From contig CM060478.1 of the NCBI GenBank assembly GCA_030544235.1, positions 18,767,727-18,831,726 of the forward strand: 64,000 nucleotides of DNA, in the 5' to 3' direction. Under the pieces are notes generated by a model. It ran no database searches. It was not told where the DNA came from and saw only the letters and a program-made list of their open reading frames with translations. Within the stretch, counting starts at the first letter, position 1, and each line of letters opens with the position of its first letter. Origin of the DNA: Lepturacanthus savala. Lineage: Eukaryota > Chordata > Actinopteri > Scombriformes > Trichiuridae. Below, piece after piece: positions 38,701 to 50,800 of this stretch. A program made the translations under genes and the position numbers.

Positions 38701-41700
38701 ACAGGGAATATTTTTTATAAATAGTCCCACATTAGCACAGCCTCCTGTCTGTGAATCGGCACATCAGATAAGACACTGCTCCCCTGCTGCTGTACACTGG
38801 GATTCGGCTTTGCAGGGGGAAAAAACTCTAGCTCCTCGTGAAGATTTCCACTTCACTCACTGCAGACAGTCGAGAAGGATGAGCAAAGTATCCCAGTGCT
38901 TCAAAATCCATTAAACTTGTATTTGGGTGTCATTTGATACTTCATCAATGTTTCAGTGCATTTCAAACTCACAAATGCAGGATTTGCCCCTGGTAGGAAT
39001 GCAGCATTCACCATATTTTCTTTCTATGAACTTCACTTAGTCCAAAAAATTACACTGTAAAGATTGCCTGGTCAGGGAGTGTTAGGCTAGTGATAAAATA
39101 ATATCACTTGAACTGTATTTTCTGCCACAGCCTCCACCACATAGAGCTCCTTTCATAGTACCCCTCTGTAGTGCTTTGTCCAGTAGTTCTGGATATGATA
39201 TCATCTATTAATAATGTATTGGCAATGGATTACATAAAAAGGGAGCAGAAATAACATCCAATATTCATGCCCCCTGAGCTTGACTGTGTCCAATCCGTTT
39301 GGCCCATAAAACCTTAGCCCCATTTCCATATCCGCTGTGGGTCACGACAGGTCTGCCGCACAAAGGCTCACAGAGCAGCTCAACTCAGGAAAAGGGCAGT
39401 AAAAATCTGGTGTATTTCTGAACCCTTATGAAACAGCCCCCTTTGGAAAAAAAAAAAAAAGTGAAAAAGCCCTTTTCCGATTTCAGCGCCTGTGAAAAAC
39501 CTGGTACTGTATTTCCCTCTTTAATTGTGCCACTTGAGAAATTGACGTGCCTCTGAAACATGGCATGAATCTCACAGTTATTGCAGTCCCCTTGGCAGGG
39601 AATGTTGATACAACATCTGCATGCTATAGAAAGTAATGGAAGTAGCAGAGGTGGCAGCTGCAACTCTACAGGAAGTGTGCCATTTTCAGGCAGCGCTGCT
39701 GTGAGAACCACTAACTGCCAGCCTGGTCTTGCAGGCAGCTCTGATTGCCAGGACACTATGACAAACACGCAGGGGCTGGGAGTGTTGCATCCTGGGGGAT
39801 GACAGCTTCTGTTTGATTGTCAATAAGGCTCATTAGCAGAAAAAATGGAGAATGCGAAAAGAGATTAAATGGCTTGAGACAGGGTTCCCCTCATGTTCCA
39901 TTACAGAGGATTTATCAGAGCCTTTATTTCATCAATTCCACCGAAAGGAAAAAAAAAAAGGAAATCACCTATTGTAACCGCCCCAAAATGTAAAGCTGTA
40001 CAACAATTCTGATTAAAAAAAAAAGAAAAAAGTATACGTTCTTGAAATTGTAATGGACTACACTGTTTTCCAACAAATGCTAATCAAGCCTTTTAAACAC
40101 CATCCACGCCTTACATAAAGCTCCTTCCTCCTGCATGGGGTGACTCTCATCTTAAGAACAGTGGTGGATGTTTCCCTCCATCTTAGGGAGGAACAGCCAA
40201 CAAAGCAGCGTGTAAGGGCCTTTCCCTGAAGAGTCCTTGTCACGCCGCGCCAAACCTCTGTGATTATCGTTGTTTTTGCAGAGAGTGTCCATGCCTGCCA
40301 ATACCGCTGTTCCATAAATGAATTTGGCCCCTCGTCAACGAATTACCTAACACGCAGAACTGTGTATGTGTCACATCCAATTCCAACTCACCGGCTTTGG
40401 TGGTGTGTGTCAGCTGGAGGACTTAATCATCAATCGTCAATCATAATAAGCGAAGCACATTGATAGGGACTCTTTTTTTTTCTCCCCCCCCCTCCTCCTG
40501 CACTGTTAAATAAAGTGTAAAGAGAGAAGTTAAGACTGACCTTGTTAAATTGGGACCACAATTGATATTCCTAATTTAGTGTATAGATTAATTAGTCTTG
40601 GCACGGGTGCGTATCAGTTTCCATGTGACGCGGCTTAGAAGCAATATCCACTTGATCAAATCATAGCTTTCATAAGGAAATCTCTGGAATGATATCTGTC
40701 AGTCTTATCTTTATCCATCATGATGTTTTTTTTTTTTTTGCTCAGAACAGGGTTTGCATATTTTTAGGAGCAAACTTTTAATTAATGCTTAATTGGTCAA
40801 TTTATAGAGAAGACTTTCCAACATTACTCACTAATCCATAGCCTCCATCTCACATCATACAAAATTAATCAGTATGACCTGTTATCAGGCCTTAATACGA
40901 ACGTACACACACACATGCGCGTGCACCCACCCACACACACACACACGCACACACACACCTAATATACTAACTGGCAAAGCATGCATTTTGCACAAGGCTG
41001 AGGAATCTGGCTCATATTTTCCCTCTCCCTGATCCAATCCACTCCTCTCTCCCGTCATATAGATCGGAGTCTGCGGGGGCCAGAGGCGCTGACAGAGCCC
41101 AGATGCTCCCAGTCTGTCTGGGGGACTGGGGAGACTGGTGCCATGGGGTCCTGGAGCCTGTGAAGTGCCGCCCCTCCGTCAACATGACCAAGGCTAGACC
41201 TGCACTTTCTCCAGGCTGAGACACTCTCCTTACCACGCTGACAACCGCGCTGCACAGTCACAGATTGATACACGCAGGGATATGCGCTCGCAGGCACCCG
41301 CTCTCACGTAATGTATGGCTGCTCATCAGCCGTTCCTAATTAGAGACCCCCAGTCCTATAGCCGGGTTCATAAGGTTACAATGACACACTGATGCAAGGT
41401 TATGAACACACACAAGCACGCGCGCACACGCACACATGCTGATACCTCTCAGGGTTTCTTTTACTTTCTCATTTAATCCCGCTCTATCTCGCCATCGCTG
41501 TCCTAAACTTGCTTGCGGGGGTTCTCTTTGTTCTAAAGAAACTAAAAAAAAAAAGGAGCCACAATTTGAATCCTCCATCCTCTCGCTTTACCCCTCTCAA
41601 AACACAAAGATCATTACAAGCGCATCACAGTATGCTATGTTTGAAATAATATTTCTCTTTGTAGTTGTGGCGTAGCGAGGCGTGTGTTGGTATTAGATGC

Positions 41701-44082
41701 TGCTGTCCGTGGCAGCTGTCGTGGCTGGCTGCGTGGTGCCTCGGTGTCAGGGCCTCTGAGGCCAGCCTGTCCCGGCAGACAGACAGAGAGGGGGGAGGAA
41801 ACCTGATAGGGCAGCCAAGCCCCAGCCTAATGTCTGTCTATCCAGCTATCTATCCCTGTGTCTATCTGTCTGACTGGCTGTTGGACGCTGCCTATCTGCA
41901 TAGCGGATACTCCTCCGGCTTCCCAGCAGCAGTGCACTGCTCACAGCTGTGTTAATATATTCCAAAAAAAAGTTTCACTCCTTATTTTTTTTGTTCTCTT
42001 TTAAGCGCACAAACTTCTTAGGAAGAATAAAAGCAGTTATTTATGAATCACTGGTGTAGCTGTAGGATTAACTTCTGCAGGGTCCCCCACTCAATTTGTC
42101 TACCGAGGGGTGCAGGTTGTGATAACATTAGAGTTATGAGCCGACATGTATGAGGAGCAAGAGATGGAAGCACGGAGTGTGTTTGTATTTGATGTGGGGG
42201 CAGAAAATTGTTCTATAATGAGGAGGGGTGCCAGGATATGAGATGGGAAGTGGGGAGTTGGAGACAGGATATAAGTTATGAGAATGAAACTAGTGTTAGG
42301 AAATGCAGAGGTTGTTGTTGTTGTGGCTGTATAAGCTAAAATGTATCTTACCTCTATCGGCCATGATTAATACAGCCCGGCCAGGTCAAAACCCTGCACT
42401 AATGCTACGAATGCCACCAACCATATTCTTTCTGGGGCTCAAATGAGTGTGTGTTGTATGTGAGAATGTGTGTGTGTGGGGGGGTTAATAAATGTTGAAT
42501 CAAATGCCGCACGAGACACTCACACTCCTTAAGGGTTGCCCATTAGCGGTGTGTGGGTGCATGGGGAGTTTATCAGTGTCTGGGTGATTTATGAAGTCAG
42601 ACTCAATATCATCCACTTCACCCACACACATATGGACATACACATGTGCGCACGTGAACACGCATTGGCCACATGCTCACACGCTCACGCACGCGCGCTC
42701 CGTGTACTCTCCCGCTCTGAAATGGAGGCCAAAATTAAAGGTTTCACAGAGATTAACAGTGCGGATGATGAGATTGTCTCAGCCTCCTTTAATCTAATTC
42801 CTTTTTATCTTGGAGCCAGCGTGATACGGAAGTGGTACACATGGTGAACATACAGCCACAAAATAATACAGACACAATAATAACGCCGCTACTAATAGAG
42901 CTAAATATTAATGTCTGATGAAAACATAAAAAATACAGGAAGACAAAAGGTGTGAGTTATTTTAAAAGAGATTCCTCGGGTATCTGAGCAATTACAGGAC
43001 CAATTACTGGCAGCGTGTTTGAATCTTTGATGCTGGACTTGTTTTTCAACATCAACTGCACAACTCCACAGACATCAGTATCTCTGGTTGCTAAATTCAT
43101 AGCATTCCATAGAATTTACTTAGCCACAAGCAAGGAAAAAAAAAAAAAGGAGGGTGCTTACAGTGCACTTCAGAGTGCGCCTGGCTTAAATGGGACCCCT
43201 TGTGGCTGTGTCACAGCTCCCTTCGTTAGGGGGCTGACTGTAGCCTGTAGTCACCACAGGCATCATTAGCCCTCTGTGAAACCACAGACTGAGTCTCATT
43301 CTTCATCTGCCTGTCTGCTGCCTCAACATCTACGCTGTGATGGTGCTCCAATGGCAGAGTAAGTGAGTCCAGCAGCACGGCAAGACAGCCACACGGAGCT
43401 GATCGGATAAGAAATTCAAAAATGCAGCAAAGTTCAAATGTATGCAGTGAGTGGGCCACTTGAATTGGTTCTGTAAAGGTTAGAGCCGAGGTTATTTTTG
43501 GAGGGTGGATTATTAGGCTACCTGGGCTGAACAGAGGAGGAATAACTATGGGGGAAGTAAGGGTCATTCTGGAACTGCGCTAGACAGTGAGGAGAATTAG
43601 GAATTTTGTGAAATAAAAACCTTAAACTGTCAGTGTTCCAACAGATCACTGTGAGGGAATGTAAAAAAAAAAAAAAAAGTACAGGATATATTCAATTAAA
43701 GCTACGGATGTTTTCTAAATACACAACCTTGGTGCTTCCCCGCCATATGCTCTTTCTAAGACACAATAATTTATGCCAAAAGGATTAAATGGGGTTGCGA
43801 TGAAAATAAAATAAAATATAAACATTTAATTACAGATTAAATGTGCAGGATGAATTCAAGGTTGAAATGTTGATTTCAGTTTCCCGTTCTGTACTGCCCT
43901 CTAATGGAAAACACTACTCAGAAATAAAAGAGGGAGCTCTGACATACAGTGCTGCAGCGATGAGGGAAGACATACAGCATAATTAATTATGAGCTGAACT
44001 GAGTGAACGCTACATGAAATCAATTTTTAAATTACATACAATTAAAATGATGAAAAGGTAATGTTTGACATTTTGAGATGTA

Positions 44083-44088
44083 TTTATT
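44083..44088 (-). terminator. mgmt: Candidate mgmt poly(A) signal AATAAA
   Basis: TTTATT on the + strand gives AATAAA on the mgmt strand, about 640 nt beyond the stop codon. It is the nearest canonical hexamer I noticed. An unannotated variant hexamer closer to the stop could be used instead. Confidence 0.35.
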
Positions 44089-44644
44089 TAAACATGTCTA
44101 ATGTACCAAAAGTGCACTATATAATGCATAAGACATCTTCGCTCTAGGTGGATTGTAAAGCGAGAGCAAACAGTGAGATCTAAATGAAGACTAAACAAAT
44201 GCTTCACTACAAAGCTTTGTAGCAGTAAAATTCAGAGCCTTTATCACTGGATGTTGAACAAAGCATTCACTTGGCAGGAAATTAAAAAAACAACGAGAGG
44301 TACAAAGACTAATTCTGCTTAGGAAAAAAAAATAACAACAACAACAACAATGCAAGAGACATATTTTTAAGGGAATAATAATTCTTTAGAAAAACCATTC
44401 CAGCACTATCTGGCAAACGCAACGGAGACCCACGGGAGCATATGTTTGTAATTCCTACTGTTCTCTGTTTAAGTTATTTTTGTACATTCTAATTCTGCAA
44501 CAACTCTGTATCACATTAACTATGCAGCATCTCTATTCTTAGATTTTAAAAAAGGAGTATAAATTAGTAGCTCCAGTTGTTTTACACTATTTCCCAAACA
44601 TGCTAAACTTTATGGCCCTGTTTTTTGTTTTTAAAAAAAAATCC

Positions 44645-44650
44645 TTTTGT

Positions 44651-44693
<43 letters not shown>
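44645..44693. repeat. (GT)n microsatellite beside the mgmt stop codon
   Basis: A GT array with one TA interruption ends 37 bp from the mgmt stop codon. On the mgmt strand it is a (CA)n array in the 3' UTR. Confidence 0.95.
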
Positions 44694-44697
<4 letters not shown>

Positions 44698-44729
44698 CTG
44701 AACGAAGGACAGTCAGGCTCTGTCATGCT

Positions 44730-44858
44730 TTAGTCTTCCCTTGTCGGCCTCTCATGGGTGAGCAGCCATTGTTTGAGATGGTCGCCCTTGCCGCTCATGT
44801 ACGGCCCACTCTGTCCACTGCTAGAAATGACTCTGTGGCAGGGGATGAGGAGAGGAGC
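44730..44858 (-). CDS. mgmt: mgmt exon 5: active site and C-terminus
   Basis: The acceptor is CTGTCTGTGCCAG. It reads APLLIPCHRVISSSGQSGPY, then MSGKGDHLKQWLLTHERPTR and ED, then TAA (44732-44730). IPCHRV contains the alkyl-acceptor cysteine. LLTHE supplies the conserved Glu of the Asn-water-His-Glu relay. After the conserved Tyr the loop is two residues longer than in human MGMT, and the protein stops soon after the last helix. Confidence 0.97.
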   Translation of the reverse strand, partial: APLLIPCHRVISSSGQSGPYMSGKGDHLKQWLLTHERPTRED

Positions 44859-47800
44859 CTGGCACAGACAGACAAGAGAGACGGATTCCACTTTGAGGAA
44901 ATGAACGTGTGCAACTTTAGCAAAAAATATTATGTAAGCAGGTTTCTACAAAACAGGCAGAGAACACTTTGAAATACTGACTTTTTCTTTAAGTGGACAA
45001 TCATTTTGCCATTTTATAAATTCTGTAAGGAGGGTTAAACTTTAAGAATAATAACTCCACAAAGGATCAATACTGTAATGTGTTAGTAGAAAACAAATAA
45101 TTGAATAAAAACAGAAATACAGATGGGGCTTTAAAAATCGACTGCTTTCTTATTCTCAGGTTGACATTTATTGTCATAGCAACACAATACTTATCAGGTC
45201 TTGATAGTAGATATGTATTATGTATGAAACAATCTCTGATTTACCACATATTATACGGTGTAACTTAAAAGTAACCAACGTGGAGAAAATATGAATCTGC
45301 ACCTTTTTTTCTCCTTTTTTATGTTCATGCACTGCATGAAAACTAAGTGCCACACCAGAAGTGTCTGGTTTGATCCTGCACAAATCCACATTCAGGGTGA
45401 TGGCTCAGTCTTTGGGTATAAATGTTTTTTACTCTTTAATAGTGTAAAGCAAAGAAGCAATCAAAAATTAATGGGCAAAAACACCAGCAGGATGAATATT
45501 CAATCGAGAGGGTGTCAACATTAAGATCTGATAACCCTGTGATCATTAAAAAGAGGAAGTCGGTGGAGCGTTTACTCTTGTTGCAGACGATTGCCAGGGG
45601 GGTCCCGAGTTCTTTGTAAACTAAATGGCTGGAGAAAGATTAAACAAGCAAGCCTAAAACACTTCGATCATTGTGAGTTCAGAACAAGAAGAGTGGCAAT
45701 GGTTGGAGTGAATCAAAGCAATTATTTTTTTTTTTAAATATTCTTAATCGTGTCCATCCTTTCGTTATCCTTACACTAAAAACATCACAACCACCGCTGC
45801 ATTGTGACTGTATTTTCCAGTTTAATCGAGTTATCCGGACTTGACGGCTGCTCTGCCAGCTTTCCATATAAAAGTTGGACATGCAGTGTGTTTCAGTTCA
45901 AATCCATCATTAAACCCGCTCTCATATCAACAGCAATAAAACTTTTCGAGCCCCAGATTAACCTTGCAGACAGAGAAATACTGCTCGAGTATTCCGATCA
46001 ATACTGTTCCCCGGGTTTGGAGGGAGAGCAGGGTACCCTCAAGGCCTTCGGATCTGCCTCTTCACGTGGGGGGGAAAAGAGCACTACACAAGGCTTATCA
46101 ATACTCAAATCCTGGTGAAGAAGAAGTGCCACAGAGAGGCGAGGATCGATTGAGCACACTGAGCTTTTCACAGCTGAAGCCCGAGTGGAGCAGCGCTACT
46201 GACAAGTAATTGACACTGACAATCTGACTCTGGATCTGTATCAGGAGCTGAGGGCTCAGGCTCCCAGCCTCCCTGACGAAAGGAGGGAAATGTCTGTAAA
46301 ACATGAGACTGAGAAGTATTATACAGCTATCCAGAAGCAATGCCATTGGCTAATGTAGTATATAAAGAATATAGACAAACCACTCTACAGTATTAAAAAA
46401 CACATTTTTTTAAATAATTTATTTGAAGTTATTCTGTTACAAATTATTTCTATAAGAGGAAAAACACTGCTGAGATGAGAATGTATACGAGCTATTTCAC
46501 ACCACATACTGTATCAGGGAAAAAAAAACATCTGACTGGCTGCATTTCAGTACAAGACGTGTTCTCTGCCTCACAGAGCACACCGGTGGTGCCCACAGCA
46601 CTACATGGGCAGAGCTAAACGGGCTTTGATCAAAGGGTTTGATCAAAAGAAGACACACCACTTGCCCTCTAGCCCTCCATTTTGTACACAGTGGATTCAT
46701 GGGCAAAATGATGCAGACCAGGTTCCCTTACAAGAATCGGAGATTTGCAGTGAACGTCTACAATAAAGACTTGAGAAAACAAGGAACAAAAGGTGTGGGC
46801 TTCAAAATCATGCTGTAGGTAGACTTTTATTTCTCAGCACTTCTGAGGGAGGCGTCTATTTCTCACATTGCACATATATGAACACACCTATGGTTAAGTT
46901 CGCATATCATGAAAAGACTTTTATTGGAAAATTTTACTACACAATTATTTTTTTGTAAGAAATGCATTTTGAAGGAATTGAAATGAAACATAAAATATAA
47001 TTTTAATTTACTTTTAATTATTTTCTTTTTTAGATACCTACAATACAATTTTAATTAGACTTATTTGAGAGTGTCGGTATATTGTTTATTGATTATTTGA
47101 TTTTAAGTGTTTAAATGTGCCCATGGTATAGATTACAAATCATTTGTTCATTCATTTGTTTCTCTACTTTTTTATTTATTCAGTCATCATTTGGCTTTTT
47201 CTTAACTTTTATTAGCAAACTGTAATTGAGGTATAAAATATTGTATGTAAAACCTTAAATTCCATTGCAACTGGTTGTTTCACAAATAATCATAATTTAA
47301 ATCATAATCTCCTAAAACTAACAATTATTTTCCTAATCAATTAATCTGTAGATTATTTTCTCATTTCTCGAGAAAGCATGAAGCATGCACAATCACTATA
47401 TATATATATATAGTGATTGATGAATCAGATAATTATTACAGGTCTATCTATATTACTGTATTAATAATATACTATCATACTGTAAGTAATGTCACAGTGT
47501 CTCCAGCACTTCTTGTTAAATTCCTTATCTCTTCTTAAATCACTAATTAACTTTTGACTGTAGGGATATTTACTGCTTGTCCACGCACAACACACAGTCA
47601 TTAAAGTAAAATAAGCAAATTAAAAAAGATCACTTTCCCTATCTGATTAAATAGTGTCAGTAAGATAGAAGTCTGTCAATCAGTGTCAGCCACACTCACC
47701 GGGTTCCTCCTCATGGCCCCTCCCACTGCTCGCGCCGCTCTGGGGTTTCCCGCCATCTCAGCAAGCCGTTTGTAAGAAACCGTCTCTCCAAACTTCACAT

Positions 47801-50800
47801 CTCTCAGAAGTACCTGCAGCACGCGGCTGGTGAACGTGTCTACGCCACAAAGCAGAGGACAGAGAGCAGGAGCCAGAGACAGAAGGAGATGACGGAGGAA
47901 GAGAGTTCCTCATTTAATCAATCAACTGTGACAGAATAAAAAGACCTGATGAAAATAACCTTTTGGTGCAACATGAATGACTTTCAAATAAACAAGTGTT
48001 TTGATTTCAAATCATTTTAATCCACATTATAAATTGTTTTTAATATCGTCCAACTGTGTGTTTGAGGTCTAATTCTCCATCAGAGAGGAACTCTGTATGG
48101 CTTCTTTTTTTTTCCCACAGTCCTCATTAAACAACTAAATACATAGAAGTCCCTCAATTTGACCTTAGAACTAGTAATAACATGCTACAGTAGCTGATGT
48201 GAGAAAATTATTTCTATGGCAGAAAAATCTAGGTTATTCTTTGAAAGGTCACAGCTAAAATTAAAAAAGTTCGTTCCTTCATTTAAAAGGATTAAGAGAG
48301 GCCAAAAAGACTGCAAATCTGCTCCAGATTTTTAATAATAATAATTTGAATGTTGCACACCATTTGTGGCAATGGGATGACTTTGAGGTTAATCAGACCA
48401 ATTTGTCCTTTTAATTGCTTTCTATTCAGAGTAGATTCATTATATCATCTTCACTTAAATGGCGGAATTCTTCAAATCATCCGCAGCTTAACCGACCACA
48501 TTAACGGCTTTGATTTCATTAGCACTTCAGCAGTAGCATTATCTTTTTTCTGGATTACCAGGCAGTGACTGAGGGGCATGTTTGTCTAGCTCTGATTGGG
48601 GAAAGAAAAAAGGGGGAAAAAAGTATTTGAAGCATCTCGAAACCTTAAGACATTGATGCACCGAGCTTGTGTAGCGAGTGAACAACACACTCTGCACAGA
48701 GAACAAGATGGGGAACAATAGTCTCGTTATCAAGCGGGGGTGAAATTCTTCTAGTATATACATGTACTCAGTCATGAAAATTCAATTAGTGATCTCCCAT
48801 TCTCTCTCATTTATATGGTCTAAGAGAGCACATGACAAGTGATCTATGTGAAATCCCTCTAAATTGGCATTGTGTGAAAACATGTCACACCCCTGTCTCT
48901 CTTCTACAGAGCGAACACCCTTTGCTCCCCAGGCTCCCTCGCTACCTTATAGTCACTCTCCGCTACACAAAGCCACGCGAACAAGGCAATTTGCCTAAAC
49001 TGGGGGGAATAAGTGTAAAACCTAAAGGGGATACATTTGATTGATGCACACCCATGTGAGTTCTTTGTCTTGAACAAGGCCCGTAGGTACTGTTTAATAA
49101 TTTTTCAGGTAATAATCACGCTGTCAACGAGATGACGGGCTCTTACGCAGACAGACTTAATGTTATGAGGAGATAAGATATACCCCTGAAAATGTATTTT
49201 ATGCATTATTCTCCCTCATAAAGCCCAGCTTTGGCCACATGATGTGCGTGGTACATATTGATATCGCTTTGTCACTGGTGGGTAGATGACAACTCGCCCA
49301 GACTGTGGTGGTGACAAATCCCTGTTGATGCAATCGTTATTGACAAACAACCAAAGTCAGTGTCACGCCAGCACACGCTGAGACGCCTTCGCCTACAAGC
49401 AGACCGAGCAACAAGCTGCGGTTTGCTGTTTACACCTTTTTACAAATCCTAAGCAGCTGCTTCTCCTGGAAGATTGCACACCTCCGACAGTTCCGGACAA
49501 AAAACAAGTGTCTGTGCTTTTATCAGCCGGCGCAGAGGTTAAAGAACTTTGCCCTCATCAGCGAGTGTGACAGAGACTTCATGCGGGTCACTCGAGGTGA
49601 CCAGCAATGATTTGGAGAGCAGTCCCCTAGCCCCATACTTCATAAAGGGCCTAATACGGTGTGTCTGAGGTCAGGACCCTCTTTAGATCGGGGTGCAGTG
49701 ATGTCAATTGTTTAAATAAAAGTTGAGAGGAACCACTTACATGTTTACAGACATCCCATAATTATGTCACAGGTCATTACCTAGCAGGAGGCCAGGTGAT
49801 AGGGCCATTGCAGCAGCAGAAGCACAATGACCCAGTGCAAAATCGAAACAGATCTAGTGATTATGAAGATATTGACATGTATGATTGATTTGCTCATTAT
49901 TTTGTATATGAAAGCAATTTGGGGAAAAAAGGAGAAAACAATAAAGTGAATTCCAACCGCCCCACGAGTAATAGATTTAGAGAGATGACTTCCAGCTGAC
50001 AGTCACCTTATACATGGTTGTGAGAATAAAAAAGACAATAGTGGAAATGCAGCTACCTCATTATCCTTTGTGTCTAATGGGAGGGAAGACTTTGACTCCC
50101 AGTCAAAGTGTCTCTTGAGTCTTGAGGGATCCATACTTTTGAAGGCTGACGGGGTGCTGATGATTCTCTGATTATTCGATATTCTGAAAACGTTCATTTC
50201 CCTAATTCCTCTCCACATCACAGGGGCGAGTCCTGGTGAGTGTCTCATCTCGCCCTGCGCTGTGCACAGGGGGAGGTTCAGGCTCCTGCAGGAACACAGT
50301 CATTTGGGCTTTGAAGAGTGCCCTTCCCCCCTTAGCCAGGCCCCCTCCCCGCACATTCCCTGCGCCGCTTACCGAGACTAAGATCCTCTCGTCTGTTACA
50401 TATGGATGTATAATTAATGAGATAAGAATATGCATCGTTTTAAGAACCCAACATCGGCGTCTGTGTTTTTCTGAGGGGGCGAATGCGAGCGCACACAAAC
50501 ATACACATGCTCGCTAAGCATGACACGCGCGCACACACGCTTGGCATTTCTCTACCTCTGGCCAAAACTTGCACGATATCACGCGTGACAATCAGTCAGA
50601 CGCTATAGAAAACGGCGCCTCAGATCTCTTTTCATGTCACCTCTGTTGCTCAGGTATATCGTGACAGCTAATATGAAAAGTGGCTTGTTTTGTCAGAAAT
50701 GTGTAAATAAACATGGCAACGCTTGAAGTGAAGGTCACAGCTCAATATTACATGACAAGCGCTGCGAGAGCACTGTCGCGTTCGGCTTCTCCCACAAGAT

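Larger units (their letters stand above)
35776..44729. other. Intergenic region and 3' flanks between convergent ebf3 and mgmt
   Basis: No recognisable gene lies on either strand. Contents: an A-run near 36,100; a CpG-dense block (36739-37024); a 17-bp tandem duplication (37840-37871); T- and A-runs near 37,965 and 43,136; CA-rich patches near 40,900 and 41,410; a short (AAC)n tract (about 44332-44350); and a (GT)n tract (44645-44693) that would fall in the mgmt 3' UTR. Open frames at 39385-39768 and 41012-41297 (-) show no family resemblance. The right-hand end of the interval is mgmt 3' UTR. Confidence 0.7.

Noticed and set aside
41012..41297. GC-richer overlapping open frames on the - strand between ebf3 and mgmt
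   Set aside because: Composition is exon-like, but no frame resembles a known protein, and no convincing acceptor and donor pair was found.
44625..44972. 115-codon open frame on the + strand
   Set aside because: It is the opposite strand of mgmt exon 5 plus a GT repeat. The - strand translation carries the IPCHRV active site.
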